Source: Lobosporangium transversale
Taxonomy: Eukaryota > Mortierellomycota > Mortierellomycetes > Mortierellales > Mortierellaceae
Reading direction: 5' to 3'
NCBI RefSeq assembly: GCF_002105155.1
Contig: NW_019029021.1
Span: forward strand, 248,001 to 312,000
Length of the DNA: 64,000 nucleotides
Shown: piece by piece, positions 61,141-64,000 of the stretch
Layout: each line of letters starts with the position of its first letter
How positions within the stretch are numbered: the stretch's first letter is position 1
Notes under the pieces: generated by a model
Databases searched by the model: none
Told to the model about the DNA's origin: nothing
What the model saw: only the letters and a program-made list of their open reading frames with translations
Program-made: the position numbers and the translations under genes

Positions 61141-64000
61141 ATGCCATGCATCCTAAAAATCAGGGTCATTGGAGCCAGGGATCTACCTGTAATGGACAAG
61201 GCATCTGATCTAACGGATGCCTATGTCGAAGTCCGCTTTGCTGATTTTGAAGCCCAACGCACAACTGTCTGTCGTAAGACATTGAATCCAGTTTGGAACG
61301 AGGTACCTCCCAATTGGTTGGATTGAAAGACGTTTGCATCCATGTTTTTCGAAACACCAAAATCGATCTTTTTTTTTTTTTTTTTTTTCCTTTTCCTTAT
61401 TTCTTTCTTACTTTTAAATATCGGATGCTATAACTTCCTGCTTTTATTTAATACAGGATTTTCGATTTGAAGTGACAGACGACGCAGATCTTCAAAACGA
61501 GCCGCTGGAACTCAAAGTATTGGACTATGATGCTATAACCGCTAATGATTCCGTAGGGTCTGTGTTCATTGATTTGAATCCTCTTTTACCAGTTAATTCG
61601 CCTTGGCAAATCGCAGGATGGTTCCCAATATATGACACAATTCGGGGTGTTCGAGGGGAAGTTAATGTTCAGGTCAAACTGCAGTTTTTTGGCGACGTTA
61701 ACCCATTTAAGGATTCATCGGCTGGGATTATGTTCTTTTCTACAACGTCTTTACCAGCTGGATATCAAATTGTCGCGATGCATGGTTTCGTGGATGCGAT
61801 TGTTAATGAAGATGATCCTGAGTACCATTGGAGTGACAGCTTTCGCACGCAGCGATCGTCGAACGAGGCTAGACAAAGACTCCTCTTCAGGCTCTCTGGA
61901 CAGCTTCGCCGCTTACTGGGGAAGGAGACATTGGACATGGGAGGAAATGCTGTCTTGGGATATCAGCAGTGCTTTGACTTAGAAAGCGAAGAACATGCTA
62001 TCACTGCACGTGCTGTTGGGACAGCCGTCAAAATTGCTGTCGTTACAAGTTCCACACCTCAACTCAGTGAGAAGATACAAGCAGTCGCCTTGAATGATCT
62101 TCACACAGAGGATATCCTCTCATCGACTTTGGATAGCGCACAAAGAACCAGCCCAATTAATGCCAATACAGAAGGTGTACCTCCTTCATTGGCTCAACGA
62201 CGGCGAGAGTCCTCAATCTCGACAGAAACTAGTGGCAGTACAAATTCTGCTCCTTCGGTTGCCAGTGGTGCCAAAAACAGTATCAATAACTATAAGTACC
62301 TGGAGCAGCAAATATTTACATTACATGAATTCCCACCAGGAACAGTGTTCAATCTAGGAGGCATTGTCAGCGCAAGATCCGTGAAGCTTATTGAAAATGA
62401 TGATGTCGAGACGCGTGACGCCTGGTGGAATGAGTTAAGGGATGAAATTAAATCGCACGCACGTGTGCTCGGCTGTTCTCATGTTATTGGTTATCAGGAG
62501 GCTGCTACTATCAACGATGAGCTTATTGTACTTTCAGCCGTAGGGACAGCAGCTAATCTTGATATGACAGCGTTTACTCCGGGCTTTTTTGATGCAAACA
62601 AAAACTTGTCGCGTTCTGGCAGTATCAGCCGATCTTATGTCGACAATCCTGCTGATAGCTTTTCATCATCTATCGGCGGAGCCAAAGCGAGCCTCCAAAA
62701 TTCGCTCAAAGAGCAACAATGGATGGAGTTGCTCGCTAAACGTAAGAGCAAACGAAAACAACCATCAGGTAAAGTTTCTACAGAGCGTGTGTATTTTACT
62801 TTCATACCTATACCAAGGTTAAACGACTTTTGCTTTTTTTCTTACCTATCCTTTTGTCAATTAGCCTGTAGGATGTGTCATATTCCATTTCATCGAAAAT
62901 CATCGCCTTTCCCAATGAGTTTGGTCAAATGTCAAAAATGCAAGAAAAAATACGTCCCTGAAATACTACTTAGCACAGTTGAACCACCAGCAGAGTTGGG
63001 AGTAGTTGGGCAAAGCGCTTTTGTGGAGGCGCACGTCTGCCGAGCTAAAAAAAGAAAGGACGGAGAATCGAATGCAACTATTGTTAGTGATGCGATTCCT
63101 TTCGTAGAGTATGACCTGCATCGTCAACTTATGTACAAACTGAAAATTCATGGATTGAATGCCATATTTGGACTTCGTTTCCAACTCACTATAGGTGATT
63201 CCCTTATTGTTGCTGTCGCAAGCGGCACGGCTATGTATCTCTCCGCTTTACCTACTCCTCCAGCGCTCAGGATATCCAGAAATCTTGATGTCATTGATGA
63301 AGAAGACAAAAAATTACTGGAAATACAGCGCAAGATCATGGATCTCTCAGAAAAAAACCGACAAAATCTGGAGGCAGAAAAATTGAAAGAACAGGATGAC
63401 GGAGAGCCAAGTACAATATTACCTCTTAGTGATGGTGTCCAAGCCGCGCAACCAGATGATGACAGCTCGGGTTCAAGTTCAGATTCAGATGACGAAGTAG
63501 AGAAGGAGAATTATCAAACTAATGTTGTAATCCAGATTGATGATGACGCTGACGAAGACCTCATGGCTGTCCTATTGGACCCCGTTTTCACCGATGGATT
63601 TCTCCTCTGCAGTACAGAGACGCTTCCCAACCACCCGTACTTCGTTAGCACAGATCCTATGATACCTGACAATGCCCATTTGATCACCACTGTTAAGCAG
63701 GGCCATATCAACATGATATCCCATCATCCTAACCGACAACTTGCTGCACTCTTTCGGTCTATATATGAGGACCTTCGATTTCGATTGTCATACTTCACTG
63801 ACTGCGTTCTTGCCGGCATATCATACCATATTCAGCTGCCACGAGCAAATGAGGTTCAAATTCAGCTAACAGGGGTTGCTCTTGGGCAACAGCGCCAGGC
63901 AGATGCGTTAGAACCTCTTGGTGTTCCGATTACACTCTCTCCTTGGAGATCAATTCCAAGTTCAGCGATCCTAACCGCCAGTCATTCTAGAGCAGATTCA
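61141..64000 (+). CDS. C2 domain-containing protein related to C2CD5, truncated by the window edge
   Basis: Exons 61141-61302, 61457-62768 and 62865 to at least 64000 (open to the edge). The N-terminus is a C2 domain (residues about 1-125) with ILKIRVIGARDLPVMDKASD, TDAYVEVRFADFEAQRT and TLNPVWNEDFRFEV, the usual calcium/phospholipid-binding strand order. It continues with a long C2CD5-like body: GIMFFSTTSLPAGYQIVAMH, YLEQQIFTLHEFPPGTVF, DEIKSHARVLGCSHVIGYQE, and a further segment with CRMCHIPFHR and KCQKCKK cysteine pairs. C2CD5 (CDP138) in animals helps GLUT4 vesicle fusion; a role in membrane trafficking here is inference. The family match is by overall order and remembered motifs. Confidence 0.7.

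Overview
This is a eukaryotic window from a filamentous fungus. Genes carry many short spliceosomal introns (GTAAGT/GTATGT-type donors, TAG/CAG acceptors), 5' leaders are pyrimidine-rich, and spacers and introns are packed with long A or T tracts. The protein set (Kap123-type importin, Anp1/Mnn9-type mannosyltransferase, COA1, ATP11, a fungal-type complex I accessory subunit, an F-box/LRR protein, a C2CD5 homologue) fits an early-diverging fungus, most likely Mortierellomycota. That placement is inference, not proof.

Layout, left to right. 1-432: 5' end of a GAR synthetase (purine synthesis) gene on the minus strand, running off the left edge. 433-5,780: gene-poor accessory stretch with coding fossils and a broken Ty3-like LTR-retrotransposon in which reverse transcriptase and RNase H are missing. 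5,782-6,868: probable complex I accessory subunit. 7,425-9,534: uncertain secreted/membrane protein. 11,818-12,670: thioredoxin-like protein lacking the CxxC. 13,725-14,900: poly-Q-fronted multi-pass membrane protein. 16,648-19,477: NAD-dependent epimerase-like enzyme in eight exons. 20,477-22,481: PM20D2-like M20 peptidase. 23,642-25,252: F-box/LRR protein. 27,452-29,714: COA1 and ATP11, two respiratory-chain assembly factors in tandem. 29,844-32,901: transketolase, convergent with ATP11. 33,731-35,192: ubiquilin/Dsk2. 35,736-38,521: membrane protein fused to a spermidine-synthase-like domain. 38,820-41,316 and 42,011-43,414: two unrecognised proteins. 44,130-47,932: karyopherin Kap123/importin-4. 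49,315-50,062: small uncertain membrane-protein gene. 50,398-55,211: large helical-repeat protein. 55,314-58,229: GRC3/NOL9 RNA 5'-kinase. 58,325-59,478: Anp1/Mnn9 mannosyltransferase with a GC-AG intron. 61,141-64,000: C2CD5-like protein, cut by the right edge.

Most annotated genes are housekeeping functions (purine synthesis, pentose phosphate pathway, oxidative phosphorylation assembly, nuclear import, rRNA processing, mannan synthesis). No biosynthetic cluster or operon-like system was seen. The most unusual material is the internally deleted retroelement and its neighbouring fossils, the A-tracts fused to stop codons, the paired T/A tracts inside introns, and several proteins with altered or absent canonical catalytic residues. 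Exon boundaries were deduced by eye from splice signals and reading-frame continuity. Where I give exact exons, the phases were checked to close.
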